A DNA stretch of 64,000 nt from Trichosporon coremiiforme (taxonomy: Eukaryota; Basidiomycota; Tremellomycetes; Trichosporonales; Trichosporonaceae), in the NCBI GenBank assembly GCA_039545355.1, contig BCJJ01000019.1, positions 122,076-186,075 of the forward strand, given 5' to 3'. Below the pieces are notes generated by a model. That model did not search any database. It saw only the letters and a program-made list of their open reading frames with translations, and was not told where the DNA came from. Shown in pieces: positions 1 through 11,662 of the stretch; the first letter of the stretch is position 1, and every line of letters starts with the position of its first letter. Position numbers and translations under genes: made by a program.

Positions 1-680
1 CTGCGCTTGGAGACCGCCCTTGGGTTCTCGACCTCGTGACCGCCTTCGTGGATGCGCAGTACGGCCACGCGCTGCAGCTCGTGCAGCAAGCGCAGCCGCA
101 CATGCTCCTGAACCCGTGGCTGGCTCCTCATGCCGCCGACCTGGCCAAGAAGATCCGTACCCGCGCGCTCGTGCAGTACCTTGAACCATTCGCTTCTGTG
201 CGCGTCGCGGCCATGGCGGACGCATTCAACACAAGCGAGGACGATATGATGGAGGAACTCTGCAAGCTCGCCGAGAAGGGCACCGTCGACGTGCGCATTG
301 ATGCCGTCGACCGTCTTGTCACGATCAGGGAGAGGGATCCGCGCCAGGAGGCGTTCCAGGGCGGCGCGAGGACCGGACAGGACATTGCGAACACGGTCCA
401 GACGGGACTGTTCAGGATGAGGCTGTGAGTACGAGCGTCCGTCCCCAAGCAGTCCGCTGCGAGGCTTGGGCTTTCGGAGACCATCTGTCGAAGCTATGGC
501 GGGCTGCGGGATAAGCTGACAAGCAGGAAGGAGGCGGGCATCGTTGTCGACCCGACACCTCCCCAGGCGAAGGAGACCCGCAAGGAGTGGTGGCGCGAGC
601 ACCGCGGTGACCGCGCCGAGCGCTCCAGCCATGGTGTCGGCGTGGGAGGCACGCCGCTGCTCGGAGCCCTCAGCTCGTAG
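1..680 (+). CDS. CSN1: COP9 signalosome subunit 1 (CSN1), 3' end
   Basis: C-terminal part of a PCI-domain protein, open at the left edge. Exons 1-424 (frame from base 3) and 527-680; intron 425-526 has a GTGAGT donor and an AAGCTGACAAGCAG branch/acceptor, and the splice restores frame to the TAG at 678-680. The visible protein has the CSN1 signature around LLLNPWLAPH, then KIRTRALVQYLEPF, then a winged-helix PCI segment with a repeated AFNTSEDDMMEEL-type helix and an RIDAVDRL strand. CSN1 is a scaffold of the complex that removes Nedd8 from cullins in nucleus and cytoplasm. The related proteasome subunit RPN7 has the same fold but the RNRALxQY-like segment followed by this linker fits CSN1 better. 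The tail after the PCI domain is short and hydrophilic, as usual. Confidence 0.85.
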
Positions 681-3272
681 ATTGTTGTAACTTTGTGCAT
701 AGGAGTGTGTATGAACGAGATGTATTATACGCTATGAGCAAAGCAGTGTGTTAGTTGCATGGTTTGGCGTGGAAGGAATGATGGGGAAGGCAGTCGTCCA
801 TCTTGTCGTTCCTGCCAAGCAAGGGAAAATGATCAGCCGACCACTGCCCCGCTCCTTCTGCTCCTTGCCTGTTCTACGGTTAGTCAATCAGCTTGTGGCT
901 GAGTTCTAGTCGTCAATATTCTGCTATCAACACAGTAGCAAGTGGGATACATGAGTTAAGCCTATGATACAGTACAAAATTATTGGCCGTATCTAATGCT
1001 GGAGATCTCTGGAGAAAGGGGCTATCACTGTATTTGGACAGTACAGAATCCCTCGCGGGGCCTGAGAGATGTGGACGGCGGACCAAGGTGGGCCATCATT
1101 GCCCAACGGTCGCCGGCAGGGAAAGAGGAGCATTGAGGCCCCTGTGCATTTTGGGGATCAAGCTGGTCGGGAGCATGCCGCGTGGGCTGATCGCAGCGGT
1201 CCCAATGTCGATGGGCTGCGACGATCGAGACAGCTCGCACCTGCATCGCCAGCAGACGACCCCGGTCTCAGTGGCTGGTCGTCCGCATCGTTCACACTTC
1301 GTCGCCATCTGGCTCGCTGTGGAGTGTATGCGGTGGGCTCGGTCGTGATCGTGGGAAGGCGGGCGCCCTTCAGTCGAGAAGTGGGTGTGGTTCAGCTGTG
1401 TAGTCGTAGTTTCGGTGCGAGTTTTGTGGAGCTTGAGTCTTCATCGCTCTGTCAAAGCTGGCTTCAACGCCAAGAGGGCAGCTGCGTCATGTCGGTCTCG
1501 ATAAGAAGTTGTCGATCAGCTGTCCAGCAGCAAGTATTTGTACAATCTGTAGCATTGCTCGTTACCCGAAATTTCTCAACACCCGTTCGCTGAAACGCAG
1601 AGATCCAGATCATGCCCCAGGTGATGCCCAGGGCATGAAGATGGGCAAACACGTCACTGTCGAGGATCGCCGAACCTTGCCAGCTGGCCCGCCTTACACC
1701 CGGAGCTTGTCCAACGCGTTTCTCCTGCCGACACGCGACCCGTAGCCCAGTAAAGGGCGTACCTGTACACCTGGGCTGCACGAGTCGCAGGTAGCTGCCC
1801 GCTGCTGATCCAGCACGGTGACCTACAGTCTTCTCCGTGGTGCCTTCATCGACGCGCCAGGAGAAAGCCCGTCGAGCCCTGATCACCGAACCCTTTGGTG
1901 CCGATGCCGAACTCGAGCATTCCACGGCTTGGTCAAGACACGCTTGGTTGACCCAGAAACACTTGTCCTTGTCACATTCACTGCGCGAGCGCGAGGCAGA
2001 ATCGTGTGCCAGCTGCGGACGTGCTCCACTCGTTCCTCCAGCAAGAATTGCCTCTATGCCCGCTCACCAGCCCAGTCTGTCCTCGGTCTGATCTGCATTC
2101 GGGGTAGCGTATCTCCGACTACTCCGTCTCCCGAAGCCCGACGTCCAACGCTGGCGGCGGGCAGAGGCCGCTCCCAGGCAGCGGAGCAGTCGCCCGGTAT
2201 ACCTGTTGCTGTTATAGCGATGCACATTCCAGTGTGATGTGGAAGTTAGTTGTGGCGGTGGGCCTCTGTGTCGCGACCAGTCGTGCCATGTGAACATTCC
2301 TGTACGGCCCCGTCACAATCTACACCCAAGACAGTGAAAGAGATCGTATTGGAAGATCTAACGCATTCACTGTCACAACTTAATGCCTGCTACCACTGAC
2401 TGGCGGTTGCCGTCCACTCAGAGCCAGCCTCAGCGGGATGCAACCGCCCTTGTGGGGCTTCAGATGATCTAGATCGCCGAGCTTGACACGGTGACACGAC
2501 TTTGTGCCCCAGATATCTGCAGACATGTGATAAGCAGGCGGCTGAGGGGCCCGGATCTGTCGCAGAATCAGGAAAACTCACTGCAACCCAGACTTCATCG
2601 AGTTGGGCTGCTGTTGCGGGCGTTAAACTCATCGCTCAGGTCACCGATGATGTAGTGGCGGATAGGTATACCAAGAATGATCAACAATCTTGGTTATGCC
2701 GCGGCTGATTCGCCGCAACTTCCAATGTGGCGGTCACTCTTCTCCGCATCATGGTCTCACCACAGGTCTCCCAGACATGATAATGGGCTGAAAGTTCACC
2801 GCGGCCGGGGGGAAATTGTCCCGAGATAAAAGAGATTAAAAGCAGCAGCCTCGTCATAGCCTCGGTCATGCTGAGCATGAATGCACTCGCCTCTCTCCTT
2901 CGTCGAAGGCCGCTGTGGCCCCTTTCATTACTTGCCCACCTCACCCTATGGGTCTACGGGGTCGCCCGCTTATCGTTAGACCTATTGGGCTCCTGTGCGT
3001 GACTGATAGGCACTGCGAAGCTCAGAAAGAGAGCGAGGTGCGGATCGCCTCGCCCGTCTCACCCCTCCGTTCAGTGCCGTCCAAATCCGCAACAAACTTG
3101 CAAAACTCTCTCTTACTCTCTCCATTATTTTGCGACTCGCCTCGGCAAAGCAGGTGTACTTCGGTGCCTTGGGGAGTCAGTTCGCTGTCTATGAGCCTCA
3201 TCCCCTGCCATTCCCTGAAATTCAAACTCCTCTTCAGCCCACTGGCTCGTTGGCTCTCGTATCCAATCACAA
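681..3272. other. Gene-free interval
   Basis: About 2.6 kb between CSN1 and the tRNA gene. Open frames here are short, overlap on both strands, carry no recognisable motif and cannot be joined through introns of the type used elsewhere in the window. It must contain the CSN1 3' UTR and terminator, which I cannot place. No other RNA gene was recognised. Confidence 0.5.
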
Positions 3273-3359
3273 GGCCACTTAGCTCAGTTGGTTAGAGCGT
3301 ATGCTTAACATCTCGTAGATCCACGCATAAGGTCGGCGGTTCGACCCCGCCAGAGGTCA
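3273..3359 (+). tRNA. tRNA-Val(AAC) with 13-nt intron
   Basis: Cloverleaf read directly: acceptor arm 3273-3279 with 3352-3358, D stem GCTC/GAGC (3282-3285, 3295-3298), anticodon stem TATGC/GCATA (3300-3304, 3325-3329), loop TTAACA-C with anticodon AAC (3307-3309), intron 3311-3323 inserted after position 37, T stem GGCGG/CCGCC with TTCGACC loop (3335-3351), discriminator A3359. The acceptor arm has one G-U pair and one A-A mismatch (position 5-68). AAC reads GUU, so valine. Internal A and B boxes are present (TAGCTCAGTTGG and GGTTCGACCCC). Confidence 0.93.
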
Positions 3360-3361
3360 TC

Positions 3362-3366
3362 TTTTT
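3362..3366 (+). terminator. RNA polymerase III terminator
   Basis: TTTTT run starting three bases after the tRNA discriminator base, the standard Pol III stop signal. Confidence 0.85.
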
Positions 3367-3658
3367 CGCCCCCGGTATGTCTGCAGGTATCTGAAGACCT
3401 GTTTCTTCGTCAAGACATTTACAGGCGACGTTGGACGATGTGGTTATCAAGTGCCACCAATTACTCCGAGAGATAAAGAGTTTTGGAATATCCGAGATGT
3501 CAGCGCGGCTGTTGAGCCATTTTGCTTCCGCTCGTAGTACACGTGACCTATTCACGTGGTCGACATCGAGGAAGGTGAGGAAGGTGACCTCCACCAGGCA
3601 CTGGTGACTTCATGACGGCTTCGAGGTCCTTTGTCAACATCCGACTTCTCCAGCGACC

Positions 3659-4493
3659 ATGTCTTCTTCCCTCGACGCGCCTGCGGGCGTCACCCGCCCG
3701 ATTGTCTTCTTCGACATCACCATTGGCGACACGCCGGCCGGACGCATCAAGATGGGTGAGTTGCTCTAGTCCTCGCAGGCGAAATCTAACTATTCAGAGC
3801 TGTTCAGCGACATCACGCCCAAGTACGCTGTTTGACAATTGACGGTGGCTGACATCAGGACGGCGGAGAACTTCAGGCAGCTCTGCACGGGAGAGCACAG
3901 GTGAACTAGCGCCAAGTGACCTCTAGCTGACAGCAGGGTGAACCAGGTCCCGCAGGGCTACAAGAAGGCGACCTTTCACCGGTAAGCTCGGGTCAGCTGC
4001 GTCTCAGCTAACATCAGTGTGTGCGTTTCAGAGCTGAATATATACCAATATATATCAAGCTGACCTCAGCATCCCGCAGTTCATGTGTCAGGGCGGTGAC
4101 TTCATCCGGCATGACGGCACGGGCACGTTCTCGATCTACGGCCCGCAGTTCGACGACGAGAACTTTGAGGTCAAGCACAACTCGCCCGGCCTGCTGTCCA
4201 TGGTGCGTGGAGCAGCTCGATATCAGTGTCTCAGCTGACAGGACAGGCCAACTCGGGACCGAACACGAATGGATGCCAGTTCTTCATCACTACGGCGCCG
4301 GCCAACTTCCTCGATGGAAAGCACACCGTCTTCGGGCGCGTCATCGATGGCCTGCTCACCGTGCGCAAGATCGAGAACACGCCGACGGGCGCGAACAATC
4401 GGTGAGTACCCAGCTTTCCACCACCCGAATCCAACTAAGCTAACGATCAGGCCGAAGCTGACGGTGCGGATAGCGGAGTGCGGCGAGATGTAA
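3659..4493 (+). CDS. CYPH: Cyclophilin H (spliceosomal peptidyl-prolyl isomerase)
   Basis: Predicted exons 3659-3755, 3798-3822, 3859-3900, 3937-3981, 4018-4020, 4070-4202, 4247-4401, 4451-4493, giving 180 aa. The protein is a single cyclophilin domain: [35 protein letters not shown], the active-site [50 protein letters not shown] and the C-terminal ECGEM. The [15 protein letters not shown] end and ECGEM terminus match cyclophilin H, the U4/U6.U5 tri-snRNP partner of Prp4/Prp18-type proteins, better than CypA. All introns are 36-49 nt with a GCTGAC/GCTAAC branch. The 3-nt exon is needed for a complete active-site motif. The stop lies 36 bp from the convergent MAD1 stop. Confidence 0.93.
4018..4020 (+). 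other. CYPH: Predicted 3-nt microexon (TGT) of cyclophilin H
   Basis: Upstream intron 3982-4017 runs from GTAAGC to AGCTAACATCAG. Downstream intron 4021-4069 runs from GTGCGT to AGCTGACCTCAG. Both have their own donor, branch motif and acceptor, so the three bases TGT lie between two complete introns. Joined to CG and C of the flanking exons they read CGT GTC, giving FHR-V-IPQF. Skipping them keeps frame but deletes one residue from a motif that is invariant in length across cyclophilins. Confidence 0.8.
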
Positions 4494-4529
4494 GATGTAG
4501 AGAGTGTATGAATGATACATGATATGGTA

Positions 4530-6844
4530 CTACTCGAGCCCGACGTATCCTGCGGCGCGTCCCATCGTCGTCTTCTCGAACAGCTCGCTCGTGACCTGCG
4601 CCAGGAAGCCGGGGATACTCTGCCTCTCAGTGACCCAGAACTCACGCGCCTCCTCGAGACCGCGCGCGAGCGCACCACTCATCTGCATGGTACCGAAGTG
4701 CCCTTCTTGTGACGTGAACTTGAGCGCGAGCCCCATCCGTCCCTTCGGCGCATACATAGACGCTAGACGGATGTCCTGCCCGTTCTCGTCGAACTTGATG
4801 CGCCACCCAAGCAGGGAGTAGACCGCCTCGAGAATTTCGCGCGACTTGACGCCGAAGATCTGCCGTCAGCTATCTCTGACAATGCAAGCAGTCGGAGAAC
4901 GAAGGCGGGTGGGGCGGGTGTCGGTTGACTCACCTCCTTCAGACGCATGAGACGTTTCGCGTGCGCAGCCTCCAGCTCCTCCTTCTCCTTCACGAGCCGC
5001 TCGTAACTTTGCAGCGGGACGGCCTCGCCTGCGCCGGCCAGGCGCTCGAGCAGGGCCGCGTTCTCGGACTTGAGCTCCTCGAGCTGCTGCGTGCGCACCG
5101 CCTTCACCTTGGCAGCTGGATTCGCGGCGAGCTCGAGGCAGCGCTCGCGCTGAGGATTGAACTCGCCCGAAGCAACGCGCTTCATGAGCTCAGTCACTTC
5201 GCCGTCCAGCGTCGCATTGGCCGCGTTCAACTCCTCGATTGTGCGATTCAGTGTTTCGATTTCTGCCGTCAGCTGTACACCCCATGGGAGTACAGTTGCA
5301 GGAGGAGGAAGGTAGGATGACTTACCGGACTGCAGCGCTTTGCAGCGCGCTTGCTCATCCTCGAGCTCTGAGCGCTTGACCAGCCCCTTGCCGCCGGCGA
5401 GGCGGCTCTCAACGTCGCGTGAGTCGCGCGACATCTCCTCTAACTGCTGCTTATAATGCTCCAGCAGGCGCTCGAGCTCCTTGACACGCTGAGGGTCGGC
5501 GCCGCCCGCTGAGTCACCGAGACCGTGACGCACAGCTTCGAGCTCCTTGCGCACGAGTTCCTCACGCACCTCGGCCGACTTGCGGCCTTCGCGCGCCCAC
5601 CGCAGCTCGCGCTCCGCCTCCTCTGCCCGCTTGCTCAGCGTCAGCGACGCCTGCTGCGAGTCGGACGCGAGGCGCGACAGCCGTGCATGCAGAGACTCGT
5701 TCTGTGCCTTCTCTGCCGTCAACTGCGATTCCGTCTCCTGGTGTAACTGAGACAGAGCCGTGAGACGGGACTGCAGAGATGAAACCTCCTCGGAGGAAGT
5801 TGACGAGGAAGACTGCGTCAAAGTGCTGTGCTATCAGTTTCCATCGGGTGAGGAGCACTCACTCGACCTCGCGGCGGGCTCGCTCCAGTTGCTCGTTCAG
5901 ACTGCGGATCTCGGCTCGGAGAGAACGCTCGAGCTCCTTCGATGAGCGGTCAGTCGTCTCCGTCTCCTTCTTGTAACGTCGCAGCTCTGAGACCTCGCTC
6001 TGCAGCTCGTCATTGGACTTCTGGAGAGTGACAACGTTCTGGGCTTGCCCTGAAGATCAGCTCACGCCACATTGGTTGCAGCTGCTGCACTCACTCTTAA
6101 GCTCCTTGCGGACAACCTCCTCGCCCTTGCGGTCGTTCTCGGAGTCCCGCTGGGCCCGCTCGCGTTCCTCTGATCGCCGCTTCTCCTCCTTCAGCTGAAT
6201 CGAGAGCTCCTCCGCCTTCTTTTTGTATGCCCGCAGCTTGTTGACATCTCCCTCCAGCTCCTCAATGCGGCCGTTTAATACCTCATCCAGACCCTGGTAC
6301 TCCTGCTTCAAAGACGTGTGCTGTGCGGAGAGCATGGTGTACTTGTCATGCACTTGGGAGAGCTCAGCCGTGGAGTCCGTCGCCTTCCGGCGCTCCCTGT
6401 TCAGCTGCTCGACCAAGCGTTTCTGACATCAGCTTGGAGAAGCAAACCATCGCTAGCTTCAAACATACCTTCTCCTGTGCCCATGCTCGTTCCCGCTCCT
6501 CGCCAATCCGCTTCTCATGCGTCTCGCCCTCGAGCAGAATTCGACGCTCATTCGTGAGCGTTTCGATACGTATCCGCTGGTCCTCCACTTCCTGGTCGCG
6601 CTGGCGAATCTGCTTCTCAAGCTCTAGAATCTTTCGTTCGAGATTGTTCTGCTTTGAAACGGACTGCGTCAATGCTCGTCGAGTCGCGATGGGGTCTGAG
6701 GTGAGCTCAACACAAGCGGTTTAGCTGGTACATGCCTTCGCTGAGGGAGACCTCGCCCGCTGGCCGCTTGCCGAGAATCGAGGTCGGGCGGAAGCTGGAC
6801 CTTACAGACGGAATCCTGGAGCCGCCTGGTGATGGTCTGCTCAT
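4530..6844 (-). CDS. MAD1: Spindle checkpoint protein MAD1
   Basis: Minus-strand gene whose product is almost entirely coiled coil and ends in the globular Mad1 C-terminal domain (IFGVKSREILEAVYSLLGWRI, SIPGFLAQVTSELFEKTTMG). Mad1 anchors Mad2 at unattached kinetochores and nuclear pores. Supported exons, listed 5' to 3': one ending at 6469 whose 5' boundary is not settled, then 6422-6095, 6049-5863, 5825-5326, 5262-4934, 4859-4530. The last four introns are phase-consistent. The intron 5263-5325 is a multiple of three and open, so it could be misread as coding. Start taken at 6844 (MSRPSPGGSRIPS). The first splice is unresolved: the GTACCA site at 6731 leaves the wrong phase; a GTAAGG donor near 6805 spliced to the ACGCAG acceptor near 6668 would keep frame but remove the SILGKRPAGE segment. 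Confidence 0.85.
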
Positions 6845-7066
6845 GGCTGCGTGTTGTGCGATGTGAGGGAAGGCAGGGGCGAGGACCGAAGTTGCATCAC
6901 CGTAAGGGTGCAGAACAACAACAGTCGTCGCTGACAATCTTACGTAACTTGCGGTGATTCAGGGGCACGTGCGGGGCCAAAGCTTTGAGATTTCGGGAAG
7001 TGGAGGGAAGACATTTTCAGTATCTCGGACCTCTCTGCTGCATCGTCCTCCATTACCGCGACGACC
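6845..7066. promoter_or_regulatory. Shared MAD1 / deoxyhypusine synthase promoter interval
   Basis: 222 bp between the divergent start codons of MAD1 (-) and DYS1 (+). Both 5' UTRs and promoters must fit here. No TATA box or known site was recognised. Confidence 0.5.
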
Positions 7067-8255
7067 ATGGCGACCAACGACGCCCACGCCAACATCCTGA
7101 CGCCCTCCGAGGCCATTCCCGAAAATGCTGTCCACGTAAAGGGCCCCGATCTCTCCAAGCCCATCGACCTTACCAGCCTCCTCAAGGCGTACGAGACTAT
7201 CGGCTTCCAGGCCACCGGCCTTGCTCGCGCGATCGAGGTTGTCGACGAGATGGTGAGCTCCCGACCGTCGCGGGACCAGCTGACATTCAGCGTAAGCAGC
7301 GTGAGGACTCGGAGCAGCCCTTGACCCTGTTCCTTGGCTACACTTCGAACCTGATCTCGTCGGGTCTTCGCGAGATTATCCTTTTCCTTGCCAAGCACAA
7401 GCTTGTCGATGCTCTCGTGACCACCGCCGGCGGTGTCGAGGAGGACTTCGTCAAGTGTCTCGGCTCGACTATTCTCGGTGACTACCACCTCGCCGGTGCT
7501 GACCTCCGCAAGAAGGGTCTCAACCGCATCGGCAACCTCCTCGTGCCCAACTCGAACTACTGCTCGTTCGAGGACTGGATCATGCCGATCCTCGACCAGA
7601 TGGTCAAGGAGCAGGAGGGTGAGGACAAGGTCAAGTGGACCCCTAGCAAAGTTATCAACCGTCTCGGAAAGGAGATCAACAACGAGGAGAGCGTGTACTA
7701 TTGGTGTTGGAAGGTGAGCTTGGATCAAAAAATCGACCTTCAACTAATCGCAGAACGACATCCCCGTGTTCTGCCCTGCGCTCACCGATGGCTCGCTCGG
7801 TGACATGATGTACTTCCACACGTATAAGGCCGACCCCGCCCCTCTCAACGTTGACATTGTCGGTGACATTCGCCGCCTCAACGACATGAGCGTCAAGGCC
7901 AAGCAGGCCGGAATGATCATCCTCGGTGGCGGTGTGTGCAAGCACCAGATTGCCAACGCGATGCTTTTCGTGAGTTGCTTATCACGCCAGAAAACTGACG
8001 TGCAGCGCAACGGTGCCGACTACGCTGTTTACATCAACACCGGTCAGGAGTACGATGGTTCAGACTCGGGAGCTCGCCCCGATGAGGCCGTGTCCTGGGG
8101 AAAGATCCGTGCCAACGCCCAGAGCGTCAAGGTGAGCCTGTGTTTGACTCTCGGGGCTGACCAGCCAGGTTTATGCCGATGCTACTCTCGTCTTCCCTCT
8201 CATTGTCGCGGGCACCTTTGGCAAGGCTCACTGGGAGGCCACTGGCCAGGCTTAG
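7067..8255 (+). CDS. DYS1: Deoxyhypusine synthase
   Basis: Transfers the aminobutyl group of spermidine to one lysine of eIF5A, first step of hypusine formation in the cytoplasm. Exons 7067-7252, 7291-7713, 7754-7969, 8006-8131, 8169-8255; all junctions keep frame, 345 aa. Family motifs in order: [14 protein letters not shown] (NAD site), [74 protein letters not shown]. The lysine of SWGKIR is the catalytic residue that forms the enzyme-substrate imine in the human enzyme. Length is normal. The segment between exon 1 and LFLGYTSN is shorter than in animals. Confidence 0.96.
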
Positions 8256-8911
8256 AGCGCAATAGACAACTAGAACCGGATACCTTGCATATAGATATAC
8301 CCTTTGCCCATGCAGATTGCTCTTGGAACCTCAAATGCTTTGCAGGATGATTGGTAGAGGTTGAGATGACGGCCATGGGCGGGAAGGCTAGGACAGGGGC
8401 GGTTTCGGTGACGTACGCCGATACAGGTCAGATCGGGCTTCACAGTCCGAGCCAGCGGTCTTTGCAGAGGCCTAGGATACATGGCCGTCGCAGGTAGAAG
8501 AAGCGTGCAATTCCACTCATCTGCAGAGGCGATCGCCAGACTATGCATTAGCCTGTAAAGGTTTGGTCGCATTGTTTACATATCAAGGGTCGCGGCTGAT
8601 ATTATTGATTAATGATGTGAATGCTAATCAGTTAGGATTCTCGGCGGCTCGGTCAATCCTCGTTCCTTGCGTGGAGTGTGGGAGGTCGACTACCGACAGG
8701 CGCGTTGGTTGCATCCGTCGCCGCCGCCAACCGTTACCGCCCCCGCTCCCTATCATCCATTTCACCACGGGTCCACAACCACTCCCATCTCGATTCCATC
8801 GCGTGTGGTCGCGTCGCCTTTGCTTTTCCTATACTTTGTCTCGGTGTTGCTCGTCTCTTCCGCTCCTTCGCCCGCCCACCTTCCTCGCGTCCCCATCTCG
8901 TCTCTAGAGCC
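8256..8911. other. Intergenic, DYS1 3' UTR and PAN3 5' region
   Basis: 656 bp. The half nearest PAN3 is pyrimidine-rich on the plus strand (tracts of C/T at about 8740-8900), as is common just upstream of start codons here. No separate gene seen. Confidence 0.4.
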
Positions 8912-11292
8912 ATGGCGGCTCCCGCCCGCTCTGCGGCTATCCAGATTGTCCGGCCAACTGAGTCACACAAGTCGGAGCAGCCAGAGAAGGTAAAGAAGGG
9001 TACGTACGAATATACCGCACCTTGGGTCCCACCGCCGTGTGGGACCGTGTGTTTGCCAAAACGCGTCGCGTCCCCGCTGACTTTCTGCAGATGCGACTCA
9101 ACGCCTGTGTCGGAACGTCTTAATCTACGGGTATGTCCACACACCCTACCGTCGCGTGTTCAACGCGTCTCAGATGGCTGACCATACTTCAGCTCCTGCC
9201 GATTCCAGGACCAGGGTGTGAGTACAATGCAGCATCGTGAACCAGCAACAAACGCTAACACGACAGTGCGCTTACTATCATCCTCCCGTGAGTCGCGTCC
9301 AAGCCTATTGTCATTAACCACTTGCAGCCTGGTACGGATCCCTCAGCGCCCCCGCCTGTCTCGACACAGGCTCCTTCTACTCCGAATGCCAAATCTACGT
9401 CGTCTCCTGCTCCTGTCACTCCGAAGACTCAGCTCAAGTGAGTCACATCGCTTGGCTTCGTTTGCTGATGCCAGTCCCGCTGCCGGCGTGTTTACGACAC
9501 CGACGCAGACCCCTGAGCCGAAGGCTTTGAGTGTTGCCAACCTGTCTGCACCTGTGTTTGTGCCAAAGTCATCTGTCGACTCCCCGAGTGCCAGCTCCAC
9601 GCCTGCCCCCCAGGAGTGGGCTAACGCTGCTCCGTTCACGCCTCCTGTTTCTGCTGCTCCTGCTGCTGATGCTCAACCCTATGCGCAACAGTTGCGACCT
9701 TCGGCTCCACAGCCTGGACTCGTGCCCCCGCCCATGGGCTTCGACGAGGGTGGTATGGGCTTCGACCACGCGGACGGAGTGTTCCTCGGTACCGCTGCTC
9801 CTCCACAGCGCCGTGTCGTGAGTTTCGGTGTGGCTATTTGTCTAACTGTTGCTAGCCTGACCACCACCTGTACGTGTCGCCGATGCCCCACGTCGCCGGA
9901 CGCCAGCCGATGCACTCGTTCTTCGTTCCCGATGACCTCAGGCGTATGATCCAGGCTCGCCATGAGGCTACCTACGCCAACCCCGGTGTCTCCGCTGGCC
10001 TTCCAGCAGAGGTGCACGTGTACCACAACCTTGTTCCGCTCGGCAACCCTAATCCGCCTGTCAGCCGTGTGTTCCATCATCCTGCTCCTGTGTACCGGGC
10101 GAACTCGACGGTCGACGGACACGCGTACTGCCTACGTCGCATTGAGGGGTACAAGCTCTCGAACGAGGCTGCCTTCCAGGCGGTTGAAACCTGGAGGCAG
10201 ATCCGACATGCTAACATCGTTGGGCTGCGCGAGGCGTTCACCACGAAGGCCTTCAATGACAACTGTGAGCACGCAGAGTGATTGCAGAGGTAAAAGCTGA
10301 CCCTATAGCTCTTGTTATGGTGTACGAATTCCATCCCGACTCGACGACTGTCGCAGACGAGTGGCTGAACCCCGACGCGATTAACCGACGCCGGCAGACC
10401 GGACAGCCGATCCCCGAGCGCATCATCTGGAGCTACGTGATCCAGATTGCGAACGCGCTGAAGGCTGTCCACACTGCCGGACTGGCCGTCCGGTGTCTTG
10501 ATGCAACCAAGATTCTTATCACGGGCAAGAACCGCATCCGCGTGAACGGCGTCGGCATTCTCGACGTTCTCGCCTTCGACAATCAGACGCCTATGCCGCT
10601 GTTCCAGCAGGAGGATCTTCTGAACTTCGGTCAATTGATCCTCGCGCTGTGCTCGGACTACGTGCAGCCAGGGCAGCACATTGCCTCGTCGCTCGAGATC
10701 ATCGGACGCACCTACAGCCCGGACCTGAAGAACCTCGTCGCATACCTTCTCGGCAAGCCGACAGCTCTGAAAACCATCGACGAAGTGCTGCGGCTCGCTG
10801 GCCCCCGCATCCTGAACGAGCTTGACGCGCTGCAGAGCTACAACGACCTGCTCGAGTCGGACCTCGGTGCCGAGATCGAGAACGGCCGCATCGCACGCAT
10901 GCTCATCAAGCTCGGCTTCATCAATGAGCGGCCCGAGTTTGACATGGACCCGCAGTGGTCCGAATCGGGCGACCGCTATGTCCTCAAGCTGTTCAGAGAT
11001 TATGTCTTCCACCAGGTCGGCCCGGACCGCAAGCCTGTCCTCGATCTGAGCCACGTTCTAACCACACTCAACAAGGTACGCCTCGCTTGGTTGTCATCCA
11101 AAGCTAACGGCCAGCTCGATGCTGGCGCCCGCTCCCGGGAGAAGGTCATGCTGGTGTCGCGCGACTCCCAGTCTTGTCTCGTCGTAGAGTACCGTGACAT
11201 CTACAAGTGTATCGAGTCTGCGTACAAGTGAGTTGGCTCGCTTCAAGGCCCAACTGACAAGCAGCGAACTCCGCGGCAGCGGGAGACGATAG
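8912..11292 (+). CDS. PAN3: PAN2-PAN3 deadenylation complex subunit PAN3
   Basis: Regulatory subunit that brings the PAN2 nuclease to poly(A) tails. Ten exons: 8912-8999, 9091-9130, 9193-9217, 9267-9287, 9328-9437, 9475-9817, 9856-10264, 10309-11075, 11115-11227, 11265-11292, giving 647 aa. The N-terminal CCCH zinc finger is spread over exons 2-4 (LCRN, SCRFQDQG, CAYYHP); a Pro/Ser/Thr-rich linker follows. Next is the pseudokinase domain (CLRRIEGYKLSNE, WRQIRHANIVGLREAF, LVMVYEFHPDS, VRCLDATKIL, with no HRD or DFG catalytic motifs), then the coiled coil and C-terminal knob (LIKLGFINERPEFD, KLFRDYVFHQV). Exons of 25 and 21 nt inside the zinc finger are unusually small. Confidence 0.95.
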
Positions 11293-11662
11293 TCGAAAAA
11301 CAACAAAAAGCGTACAAAAAAATAGGAAAAGTTACACGCATACTGGCTACCATCCTAGACTGTTATGCATATCTTGGCGAATACGTATAGTAGGTCGCTG
11401 ATCGTAGCGAGGGGCTGCGGCATATGGCGTACGAGTTCGTGCGCCAGCCGGCGTCTGCGCGGAACTGGTTGAAGCTGCCCAGCGAGCTGCATCAACTGGG
11501 GCGCTGTGGTCCAAGTAACTGATGTTGATGAGCCGGCGCAGCCTGTTCGCCGCCTGGGGTCGCGTGGCCGCTGTGCAGGAAGGCGACGCTGTAGTGAGGT
11601 CGGCGCTGATATGCTGGCCGTGGCTGTCGAGCCGATCGAAAAGGTCGAGTCTCCATGAAGAG
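11293..11662. other. Convergent 3' region of PAN3 and the zinc-finger gene
   Basis: 370 bp between two stop codons. Starts with an A-rich segment (11294-11335, AAAAACAACAAAAAG type) that probably holds the PAN3 polyadenylation region. No gene. Confidence 0.4.

Noticed and set aside
1464..1925. 153-codon minus-strand frame downstream of CSN1
   Set aside because: No recognisable domain and no splice partners; similar frames occur by chance at this GC content.
5263..5325. In-frame 63-nt stretch read as part of MAD1
   Set aside because: It has GTAAGT donor and GCTGACGGCAG acceptor at exactly the right phase and interrupts a coiled coil with a Pro-rich peptide, so it is an intron.
6940..7743. 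267-codon antisense frame over DYS1
   Set aside because: Overlaps conserved deoxyhypusine synthase exons; no motifs.
10077..11054. 325-codon antisense frame over PAN3
   Set aside because: Complement of the pseudokinase exon; no motifs.
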